From CAYFJO01 sp964343305 (GTDB taxonomy: Bacteria; Planctomycetota; Planctomycetia; Pirellulales; Pirellulaceae): a stretch of DNA of 7,721 bases. How positions within the stretch are numbered: the first letter of the stretch is position 1; the number at the start of each line of letters is the position of its first letter. Of the stretch, positions 1 to 6,306 are shown piece after piece. The notes under the pieces are model-generated. The model did no database searches. It saw only the letters and a program-made list of their open reading frames with translations, and was not told the origin of the DNA. The stretch is from assembly GCA_964343305.1 (NCBI GenBank), contig CAYFJO010000496.1:1-7721 (forward strand). The letters are read 5' to 3'. Both the position numbers and the translations under genes were made by a program.

Positions 1-3000
1 CGGCTTTGCGGCGGAAAGAGTCCATTCCCAGACGTTGCCGTGCATGTCGTGCAGGCCCCAGGCGTTGGGCTGGAACTTGCCAACCGGGGCTGAAACCAAC
101 TGGCCGTCATTGAAGCGTTTGTCGCGGGGGATCCAGTCGTCGTACTTGCTTGGATTGCCCAGCGGCTCGTTCTCCTTCTTGTAAGGATGGCTTACCGCGT
201 CACGCAGTTTCGCGTCGGCCAGGTTGGCGAAAGTGGAGAAATCTGTTTCCAAGTCACCGAAGTAAAATGGCGTGGCCGTGCCGGCTCGGCATGCGTACTC
301 CCACTCGGCTTCGGTGGGCAACCGGAATCGCTGGCCGGTACGTTTGCCGAGCCAATTGCAGTAGGCCATGGCTTGCTGCCACGAGACGCGTGCGACGGGC
401 TGTTGGGGTTCGTTCAATGGCCACCCCTGCACACCGAATTGCATCCCGTGACGAACTTCGTGCCGGCTGTCGTGCTGGGGATCAAACCTGGCGTACTGCT
501 CGTTGGTGATCTCGAACTGGCCCAGCCAGAAGGCATCGACGTGCACGCGCGACTGCGGCTCCTCGTCCGGGAAGTTGTCAACGCTGCCCATGACGAACTC
601 GCCGGCCGGGACGAGCACGAGATGAAGTTTGACGCCGTTGCCGAGATCGACAGTGCGACGTGTCTCAGGACCTGCCGCGGTTTGTCGCCGCTTCGCCTCA
701 TCCGCGTCAAAAGGCCAGTTGGGGACTTCCAACGCCTTGGGCCGAACTCGTGCGGCACGTTCGAGCGCAACGGCTACGACCTGCTCGGCGAGTTGTGGAC
801 CAGTTGATTCCAGATCCACGTCGACACGGGCGAATTGACGGAGCATCTCTCGGCGTCGTCGAGCGAGCGGCTCCACACGATCCTTGCCGGCGATCGTTAG
901 CCACGAGCCGTGGTACGGAGCGTTGAGATCGATCCAAGTGACGAGACGATCCCAGGCTTCGTTGTCCAGCTTCACGTTGTGGTGGCCTTTCCGAAACATC
1001 TGGTAGAGTTGGGTCGTACTGACGTGGAACTCCATCGGCGTCAGCAGATGGAAGTCACTTTCCAAGCCTGGTCGTCGGACGAAGCGCTGCAGGTTGGCAT
1101 AGGCCATGGAGAACTTGCCGGCGTCGCGTCCGCCGTGGTGGTAGCGGCTGTCGTAGTCGGTGATGAACACGGTACCGCGCAGGTCGAGCGCCAGCTTGCC
1201 GTCTGGACCCGGCTGCCCGTTGTGGCAACCCACGCAATACTTGTCGATCACGGGCTGCACTTCCCGCTGGAAGCTGAACCCTCGCGCCGGCCCGCGCCAA
1301 GGTGTGATGTCGCGCGGCTTGGCAATCGAGGCGACCGTTGTCCGGTTGGGTGTGGCCGCACTTTGGTGCTCGTGACAGCCGACGCAAGATAGCACTTCGC
1401 CGGGCATGCCCGTGAGCCAACTCCGCATGATCTGCAAAGCTCTGCTGTCCTCGTCGAGGGGCTGCACGGAGATGGGCGTGTTGGCCGGCGCCCGGAACGC
1501 CGCAGAGCCGTCGTCTTCGACCGGGACGGTGCCCAGGATGCGTCGCACATCCCACGGGCCTTCCAGGCCGACCACGCCTTGCGGGCCGCCCATGCCCGGA
1601 TAGTCATAGGTATACGTGAACACGCGCAACTTCTTCACCGTGCCGCGCGGTATCCCTGCCAGCCCAGGGCCAGCGTACACGTTAGCCATGTGCACGACGC
1701 AATCGTCGCGCTCCAGGTCCACGCTATCCGGCCGAACAGGCGGCCGGGGGCTCTTGCGTATCGGCACGGGCTCGAGCAAAGCGTAACCGGGTTGCTCCTT
1801 GACGAGTACGACGTTGTCGAACACGTCAACCAGGTAGATGCCCCAGAGCGATGTGGCTGACGGTTGACAGGCCACAAGAAAATACTTGTCGCTCAGCGGG
1901 AACGGATGCAGGAACTTCGGCCACGAGTTGTCGACGAGGTTGTCCTCGATCAGCGGCTCGACCTTCTGGCCGTAGCCCGGGATGCGCTGAACGACTCCGT
2001 TTGCCTCTTGCTCGCCCTTGGCCGGATCGAGGATTATCAGCTCACCCATCCGCCGCACACCATGATGGCCGCTGACAATCGTGACGACTTTGTTCGGATC
2101 GCCGGGGATCGGCCGCGTGTAGAACATGGCGTTGGGCCAATACGAGTTGCTGCCGTAGAGGGCCATCTGCTGAGTGCCATCGGGGTTCATGTGGAACAGC
2201 AGGCGGCTGTGCGTGTGCGGCGTGTCGGTGTACTCCCAGCGCGTGTAGAGCAGCCGGCCGTCGTTGGTCACTGTCGGACACCAATTGTGCTCCTGGTCGA
2301 AGCAGAGCTGGCGCACGCCCGTACCATCCGGCTGCATGATGAACAAGTTGGCCACGCGCGTGCTGCCGTTGACGCACGCCACGCTGCAAAAAGTGCGGGT
2401 GGAGCTGAAGATGATTCGGCCGTCGGGCAGATAACACGCGTCGTAGTTGTCCACGTCGTCGTAAAGACCGGGCGTCACTTGCCGGAGTCCTGTGCCGTCG
2501 ATGCCGATCTCGAAGATCTGCCAGCGATCGTCTGTTCCAATGGACGAGAACAGCAGTTTGTCGGCGCCGAAGTGTAGATCCACATCGCCCACGAAGACCC
2601 GTTTCTTGGGTCTGTAAATCCGTGTCAGTTCGGCATCCTCTGTTCGGCGCGGGTCTCCCGACCCCGCCGGATGGTCCGACCGCAGGTCTCCACGGCCGAA
2701 GGGGAGACCTGCGGTCGGGCGAGTGTCGCGGTCAGGAGACCGCGACACAACGGCATCCGCCTGGCCCATGGGAAAGCTGGCGATCTCGTCGTCGAAACCG
2801 CTGCGGGGCAGCGCGCTATTGCCCTGCCAATTCTGCGGCAGACCCAGCAGGGGTGAGCCTGCGCTGCGTTTGACAACGAGCAGGCGGTCGAAATCGATCA
2901 ATGGATTCGCCAGTAGCAAACACCGCTGAAGCGATTGAAGCTCGCCCAACTGCTCCATAGCGTTTTCCTTGTCCCCTTCGAGCGCCTGGCGGACCTCGGC

Positions 3001-3684
3001 CCGGCGCTTCTCGATCTCAGCAAGGCGAGCGTTGGCTTCCTTATTCCCGATGAACTCGTCGGGGAAGTGCGTGACCAGGTCGTCAACCGCCCGGCGCATG
3101 GCAGCGACGTCGATCAGGTCGAGTGCGGCAAGGCCGGCGTTCAGCCTGGCCTGTTTGGCTTCCCGCTTTCTACGCTCCTCAAGCCCGGGACGCCTCAGTT
3201 TCCAACCCGCTGGAAATGGTACCGACGATTCCACGCGAAAGGCACAGATGTGGGGCATGGCATCCTGACGCTGAAGCGTAATCGTGTGCTTTCCTTTGGT
3301 GACGCGGATCGCACATTGCGTTTCCCACTTCGCGTGGTCTGTGTTCCAGTCGCCCGTCACGCTGGCCAGGCCGGTGTGGACTTTTTTGCTGTCGAGCAGA
3401 ATTTCGACGGGTCGCGAGCCGGCGGCTGTGTAGAGGGCCACGAACGTGTAGTCCGCGGTCACTGGAAAATCAATCTCGTATTCGGCCTTGTTGGGAAGTT
3501 CGCCGGCGTTCCAGATGCAGGCGAACTTGCCGGCATACGATTGGCCGGGCAGGCTAACACGCACGTTGCCGCGGTCAAACTCGTGTGCGTTAATGGTGAA
3601 CTCAGCAGACGGCGCCGCGCGGGACGTGATGGCCGGTACCAGGAGAACGCACAAGAGGATTGCCCAAAACCTTTGTGTTGCCAT
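1..3684 (-). CDS. HzsA-related diheme cytochrome c / beta-propeller protein fused to a C-terminal FGE-sulfatase (SUMF1-like) domain; 3' end outside window
   Basis: One open frame of 1228 codons runs off the left edge. The ATG at 3684 is preceded by GAGGG six bases upstream and starts a signal peptide (residues 1-23, hydrophobic core AILLCVLLVPAI, cleavage near SRA|AP), so the product is exported. Order seen: beta-sandwich/CBM-like domain (about 28-153); charged helical stretch (about 165-255); repeat-encoded linker (313-346); TolB/beta-propeller-like segment (about 362-630, with blade motifs LLFSS, DGTGLRQVT, LPDGRIIFSS, PDGTGVRQL); a middle domain ending in heme motif C767-V-G-C770-H771; a cytochrome c domain with C817-V-G-C820-H821; the conserved-looking TPMEFHVSTTQLYQMF and KGHHNVKL segments (883-906); then an FGE-sulfatase domain from about 1018 (VPAGEFVMGS, FRLPTEAEWEYACRAG, HDMHGNVWEW). 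This order matches the alpha subunit of hydrazine synthase followed by a SUMF1-type module. Redox or structural roles are possible. The FGE cysteine region lies beyond base 1, so catalysis cannot be judged. Family assignment is firm; substrate is unknown. Confidence 0.88.
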   Translation of the reverse strand, partial: MATQRFWAILLCVLLVPAITSRAAPSAEFTINAHEFDRGNVRVSLPGQSYAGKFACIWNAGELPNKAEYEIDFPVTADYTFVALYTAAGSRPVEILLDSKKVHTGLASVTGDWNTDHAKWETQCAIRVTKGKHTITLQRQDAMPHICAFRVESSVPFPAGWKLRRPGLEERRKREAKQARLNAGLAALDLIDVAAMRRAVDDLVTHFPDEFIGNKEANARLAEIEKRRAEVRQALEGDKENAMEQLGELQSLQRCLLLANPLIDFDRLLVVKRSAGSPLLGLPQNWQGNSALPRSGFDDEIASFPMGQADAVVSRSPDRDTRPTAGLPFGRGDLRSDHPAGSGDPRRTEDAELTRIYRPKKRVFVGDVDLHFGADKLLFSSIGTDDRWQIFEIGIDGTGLRQVTPGLYDDVDNYDACYLPDGRIIFSSTRTFCSVACVNGSTRVANLFIMQPDGTGVRQLCFDQEHNWCPTVTNDGRLLYTRWEYTDTPHTHSRLLFHMNPDGTQQMALYGSNSYWPNAMFYTRPIPGDPNKVVTIVSGHHGVRRMGELIILDPAKGEQEANGVVQRIPGYGQKVEPLIEDNLVDNSWPKFLHPFPLSDKYFLVACQPSATSLWGIYLVDVFDNVVLVKEQPGYALLEPVPIRKSPRPPVRPDSVDLERDDCVVHMANVYAGPGLAGIPRGTVKKLRVFTYTYDYPGMGGPQGVVGLEGPWDVRRILGTVPVEDDGSAAFRAPANTPISVQPLDEDSRALQIMRSWLTGMPGEVLSCVGCHEHQSAATPNRTTVASIAKPRDITPWRGPARGFSFQREVQPVIDKYCVGCHNGQPGPDGKLALDLRGTVFITDYDSRYHHGGRDAGKFSMAYANLQRFVRRPGLESDFHLLTPMEFHVSTTQLYQMFRKGHHNVKLDNEAWDRLVTWIDLNAPYHGSWLTIAGKDRVEPLARRRREMLRQFARVDVDLESTGPQLAEQVVAVALERAARVRPKALEVPNWPFDADEAKRRQTAAGPETRRTVDLGNGVKLHLVLVPAGEFVMGSVDNFPDEEPQSRVHVDAFWLGQFEITNEQYARFDPQHDSRHEVRHGMQFGVQGWPLNEPQQPVARVSWQQAMAYCNWLGKRTGQRFRLPTEAEWEYACRAGTATPFYFGDLETDFSTFANLADAKLRDAVSHPYKKENEPLGNPSKYDDWIPRDKRFNDGQLVSAPVGKFQPNAWGLHDMHGNVWEWTLSAAKP
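2649..2748. repeat. Cluster of three hairpin-forming palindromes inside gene 1, translated in frame
   Basis: Three adjacent inverted repeats are seen. (a) 2649-2655 pairs with 2660-2667 around a TCCC loop, with one bulged C. (b) 2676-2691 pairs perfectly over 16 bp with 2703-2718 around an 11-nt loop. (c) 2723-2733 pairs perfectly over 11 bp with 2738-2748 around an AGGA loop. The heptamer GGTCTCC or its complement occurs at 2652, 2685, 2703 and 2735. On the gene strand the cluster encodes about residues 313-346, a low-complexity Arg/Pro/Gly/Asp-rich stretch between the helical region and the propeller. Its length keeps gene 1 in frame. It resembles a REP-like or Rickettsia-palindromic-element-like insertion that became coding sequence; that origin is inference. 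Confidence 0.8.
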
Positions 3685-3690
3685 AGTAGA

Positions 3691-3695
3691 CCCTC
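3691..3695 (-). promoter_or_regulatory. Ribosome binding site of gene 1
   Basis: GAGGG on the minus strand lies six bases before the ATG at 3684. It supports that ATG as the start, and the encoded N-terminus is a convincing signal peptide. Confidence 0.65.
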
Positions 3696-3739
3696 GGATA
3701 GGACTGCGGGAAGGTTTGACATCCAGCCTAGAATTCGCG

Positions 3740-3767
3740 ATTATAAATGTTAAGGTCCAATTGTCCA
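3740..3767 (-). promoter_or_regulatory. Sigma-70-type promoter for gene 1
   Basis: Read on the minus strand, TGGACA (3767-3762, five of six matches to TTGACA) is separated by 16 bases from a perfect TATAAT (3745-3740). Transcription would start near 3733, giving a leader of about 50 bases before the ATG at 3684. The surrounding sequence is AT-rich compared with the flanking genes. No operator-like dyad is obvious over it. Confidence 0.6.
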
Positions 3768-3842
3768 TATACCCCGGACTTCCAAGGACGGATTGCCGCC
3801 GCTTAACCAGAGCCCACCTAGAAAGCGCCACCCACCAAAAAA

Positions 3843-3890
3843 GTAGGACGGATCTCCAATCCGTCTGGACGGTTTGGAAAGCCGTCCTAC
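3843..3890. repeat. 48-nt near-perfect palindrome upstream of gene 2
   Basis: The two 24-nt halves pair at 21 of 24 positions. The outer arms GTAGGACGG (3843-3851) and CCGTCCTAC (3882-3890) match perfectly, mismatches are at 3852/3881, 3854/3879 and 3860/3873, and the centre is at 3866/3867. Internal near-repeats of GGACGG and CCGTC add sub-structure. It lies 55 bases before the gene 2 ATG and about 75 bases behind the gene 1 promoter. The shape suggests a dispersed REP- or MITE-like element, or a cruciform or hairpin with a regulatory role. A terminator role is unlikely because the flanking genes diverge. Confidence 0.75.
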
Positions 3891-3932
3891 AAAGATCTGC
3901 GCCACCAAAACTCTAATCCTCTTTTTGGAAGA

Positions 3933-3940
3933 AAGGGAAG
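3933..3940 (+). promoter_or_regulatory. Ribosome binding site deciding the gene 2 start
   Basis: AAGGGAAG ends five bases before the ATG at 3946, with the GGG core eight bases away. An in-frame ATG at 3874 would start inside the palindrome and put 24 hydrophilic residues before the signal peptide. The 3946 start is therefore preferred. Confidence 0.6.
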
Positions 3941-3945
3941 TTGTG

Positions 3946-5922
3946 ATGAAAACGACTTCGTGTCCGGCCCTAGCGTTGGTTTTGTTTTCCGCCGTCTGGA
4001 TGAATACCGCTTTCGCTGAGGATGGCAAATTCACAAAACAACTCGCCGAGCGGCAGGCCGTTCAAAAGGCGGTAGATTTTCTCACCCAGGGCAGCGCGGA
4101 TTGGGTTCGAGAACGCGGGTGTTTCACCTGCCATGCCAGTGGGCTGGGCGCGTTTGTCAGCGGCGTGAGCGCGCGAAACGGCTACGTTGTCAACCAGCAT
4201 GAATACGACATCAATGCCCGCTTCGTTCTGGCCCATCTGCATCCCGATGCAGACCACACTCCGCCCGCTGGACACCAGCCCATCGGGAGCATGGATTGCC
4301 GAAGATGCCATCGCCCCGGCGACGGAAACCCGAACGTATCGCTGATCGCTCTCATGGGGTCAGGATTTGCCCTCGGCCAGCAAACCACGTCGAAGGGCTT
4401 CGCCGAGCAGACAGGCAACATCGCAAAACGCCTTCTCGTTGCACAAACGGAGAAAGGGGAATGGAGACCCGATTATAATCGAGACGTAATCACTTCCGGC
4501 GGCGTGATGACAAGCGCTCTGTGCTCTGTCGTTCTCAAGGAATCTACGTCACTCGTCCAAGACGAGAACACATCCGCCCAAGCGATCCAGGCGTGGCACA
4601 AGTCTCTGGACACATCCGCCTTGACCAAAACCACCGACGTTGCCTTTGCACTGCTGGGAACGGCCTCTTTCGAAGCCAATAGTTCGAGTGTGAATGAGTT
4701 GAAGAGCACGCTGCTGGCGCTTCAGAATTCGGACGGTGGCTGGTCCTGGCAGAAAGCAGAAGGCAGTAACATCATTGCCACCGGCCAGGCGCTGTTCGCG
4801 CTGGCGGCCAGCGGCGTGTCGCGCGATGAACCACACGTGGCCGCTACGATCGATTTTCTCTTCGCGCGTCAAAGAGAGGATGGCACGTGGGCGCCCGTGG
4901 GGGAAGGAAAGGACTTCAACAAATTCGTACAACGATTCACCAGAACGGCCTGGGCCGTGACTGGTCTTTCCAGCATTCTCGATGTGAACGGCCTGATCGC
5001 GAAACGATCCGAGGTGATCAAGGAATTGGAGCAAACGCTGGCAGATAGGTCGGCGGACGAGAAGCTTCAGCGACTGGCCCGCGCCCAACTGCTGCTGCGG
5101 GATGTGTCCGGAGCCGTCGCGTCCTACGAGCAACTCATCGCCAAGTCTCCCGACGTGCCGGCCCACCGGTTGGCGCTGGCCCGAACTTACCTTGCAACGG
5201 GTGACAGAACCAATGCCGCCGCAGCATACCAAGAGGCCCTCAAGACCGAATTGCCAACACAGACCAGGGTGTCAGTCCTGCTGACGACGGCCGAGTGCTT
5301 TGAACAGATTGGCCAGCCGAAGAAGGCGGCGTCGATCTACCTGCAATTGGCCGGACCACAAGGTTCTGTCTCGTTCACGCGTGGCAGACGCCTACTCGCA
5401 AGGGTCACTGCACTCGACACCGAGTTGAAGCTCTGGGAGCGACATGGTCTTGTCACGCAGTGGGAGGTTTGCGGACCGTTTCCCAACAAAGGCGACGAAG
5501 CGTTCACCACGGCACACGCTCCCGAGAAAGGGGAAGAGAGCCTTTGGCGAGAATTTGATTCCGACGATCCGGCCGGGCTGCTTGACTTGTCGGAAGCCAT
5601 CGATGGAGCAACGGACGTCTGCGGCTACGCGAGGCTGAACGTGTCCAGCCCAGATCAGAAGCAGGTGCAACTTCGTTTGGGCAGCGATGGCCCGGTTGCC
5701 ATCTGGCTGAACGAGAAGGAAGTCCATCGAAGAGAGGGCACGCGCTCGGTCGCGTTTGATCAAGATCGAGTTGAGGTCGCGATTCCCAAAGGGCGTTCAA
5801 CCTTGCTGATCAAAGTTGGCCAGAACAAACAAAAATGGGGCCTAGTGTTGCGGCTGACAGATATGACAGGAAAGGCTTTGAATGATGTGGAAATCTCGCA
5901 CGCCAAAGCACGAGTACGCTGA
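3946..5922 (+). CDS. Secreted diheme protein with squalene-cyclase/prenyltransferase-like repeats, TPRs and a C-terminal beta-sandwich domain
   Basis: The product has 658 residues and starts with a signal peptide (1-24, ending AFA|ED). Two heme c motifs follow close together: C59-F-T-C62-H63 and C118-R-R-C121-H122, with His86, 98, 104 and 110 between them as possible second ligands. Residues about 155-345 look like the alpha/alpha-toroid repeats of squalene cyclases and prenyltransferases (GEWRPDYN at 171, QNSDGGWSW at 260, REDGTWAP at 310). The DXDD catalytic motif of hopene cyclases is absent, so this is probably a binding scaffold rather than a cyclase. Residues about 370-470 form TPR-like helices (VASYEQLIAKSPDVPAHRLA, then AAAAYQEALK). 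Residues about 500-640 form a beta-sandwich/PA14-like tail (QWEVCGPFP, LRLGSDGPVAIWLNEKEV, LLIKVGQN), as often seen at the end of planctomycete secreted proteins. It is divergent from gene 1, with which it shares export and two heme sites. Function is unknown; a periplasmic electron-transfer or sensing role is inference. Confidence 0.85.
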   Translation: MKTTSCPALALVLFSAVWMNTAFAEDGKFTKQLAERQAVQKAVDFLTQGSADWVRERGCFTCHASGLGAFVSGVSARNGYVVNQHEYDINARFVLAHLHPDADHTPPAGHQPIGSMDCRRCHRPGDGNPNVSLIALMGSGFALGQQTTSKGFAEQTGNIAKRLLVAQTEKGEWRPDYNRDVITSGGVMTSALCSVVLKESTSLVQDENTSAQAIQAWHKSLDTSALTKTTDVAFALLGTASFEANSSSVNELKSTLLALQNSDGGWSWQKAEGSNIIATGQALFALAASGVSRDEPHVAATIDFLFARQREDGTWAPVGEGKDFNKFVQRFTRTAWAVTGLSSILDVNGLIAKRSEVIKELEQTLADRSADEKLQRLARAQLLLRDVSGAVASYEQLIAKSPDVPAHRLALARTYLATGDRTNAAAAYQEALKTELPTQTRVSVLLTTAECFEQIGQPKKAASIYLQLAGPQGSVSFTRGRRLLARVTALDTELKLWERHGLVTQWEVCGPFPNKGDEAFTTAHAPEKGEESLWREFDSDDPAGLLDLSEAIDGATDVCGYARLNVSSPDQKQVQLRLGSDGPVAIWLNEKEVHRREGTRSVAFDQDRVEVAIPKGRSTLLIKVGQNKQKWGLVLRLTDMTGKALNDVEISHAKARVR

Positions 5923-6115
5923 CGCCGCTTCAGAAATTGCAGTTCTTTGCGCAGACAGTGATCGGGCAAGTTGCTTCTGCGGAACGCGGTCTGCCGTCCA
6001 AGTAATGCTTGCCCCATTCGGTCTGTGGCAAAGGGCCGGTCTTTCTCGTCCCGCCAACGGTTTGCCTCAGCCCCGACAGATGGGCCACAGTGCTGACTAA
6101 TGAACCGAGAAGGCG

Positions 6116-6151
6116 CCACATCATCAAATCTAGGTAATGTGGACTTTTTTT
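6116..6151 (+). terminator. Possible weak intrinsic terminator after gene 2
   Basis: CCACAT (6116-6121) can pair with ATGTGG (6137-6142) around a 15-nt loop, and seven T residues follow at 6145-6151. The stem is short, the loop is long, and the site is about 195 bases after the gene 2 stop, so the call is tentative. Confidence 0.3.
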
Positions 6152-6192
6152 GTTTATATTAGTCCGGCTAGGAACCGCGGGCCGGCTGTTTG

Positions 6193-6201
6193 TGCTAAAA
6201 T
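6193..6201 (+). promoter_or_regulatory. Possible extended -10 promoter element for gene 3
   Basis: TGCTAAAAT fits an extended -10 (TGn followed by TAAAAT, five of six matches). No good -35 is found at normal spacing. Initiation near 6208 would leave a leader of about 100 bases before the ATG at 6307. An alternative -10-like TATATT lies at 6155-6160, also without a clear -35. Confidence 0.35.
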
Positions 6202-6290
6202 CAGAATGCAATTTTGGTGTCTGTTCACGCCCCGATGCGTTCTCCGACTCGCCCTCTATCCCGCCGATTGAAATTCGTGTTTTCAAAACG

Positions 6291-6297
6291 AAAGGAG
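6291..6297 (+). promoter_or_regulatory. Ribosome binding site of gene 3
   Basis: AAAGGAG lies nine bases before the ATG at 6307 and twelve before the adjacent ATG at 6310. The spacing favours 6307. Confidence 0.7.
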
Positions 6298-6306
6298 CCG
6301 CTGATC

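Larger units (their letters stand above)
5923..6306. other. Intergenic region between genes 2 and 3
   Basis: There are 384 bases with no convincing gene. Short frames exist on both strands, including a 21-codon frame at 6206-6271, but none has a ribosome binding site or a recognisable product. The first 200 bases resemble the coding regions in composition and could be remnant coding sequence, although I recognise no family. The part from about 6120 is more AT-rich and carries a possible weak terminator and promoter, listed separately. Confidence 0.55.

Noticed and set aside
1864..2577. Plus-strand 237-codon frame opposite gene 1
   Set aside because: It is a shadow of the HzsA-like frame in high-G+C sequence, with no recognisable domain and no support for its start.
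2649..2748. CRISPR array
   Set aside because: The repeats are inverted rather than direct, have no regular spacers, and lie inside an intact reading frame.
1..3684. Genuine hydrazine synthase (anammox) locus
   Set aside because: No HzsB- or HzsC-like gene is visible, the heme I region lacks the expected Tyr, and the protein carries an FGE fusion. HzsA-like domains also occur outside anammox bacteria.
2935..3753. Plus-strand 272-codon frame opposite the start of gene 1
   Set aside because: It overlaps the signal peptide, CBM-like domain and promoter of gene 1 in antisense, and its product has no recognisable features.
3843..3890. Bidirectional terminator
   Set aside because: The flanking genes diverge from this spacer, so neither would need a terminator here, and no T run follows the hairpin.
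3874..3945. Upstream start for gene 2 at 3874
   Set aside because: It begins inside the palindrome, has no ribosome binding site, and would bury the signal peptide behind 24 hydrophilic residues.
3946..5922. Squalene-hopene cyclase
   Set aside because: Only the repeat motifs are present. The DXDD catalytic motif is missing, the toroid is short, and the protein is exported with heme motifs.
6206..6271. 21-codon leader peptide before gene 3
   Set aside because: It has no ribosome binding site, begins at about the predicted transcript start, and shows no attenuator-like codon run or hairpin.
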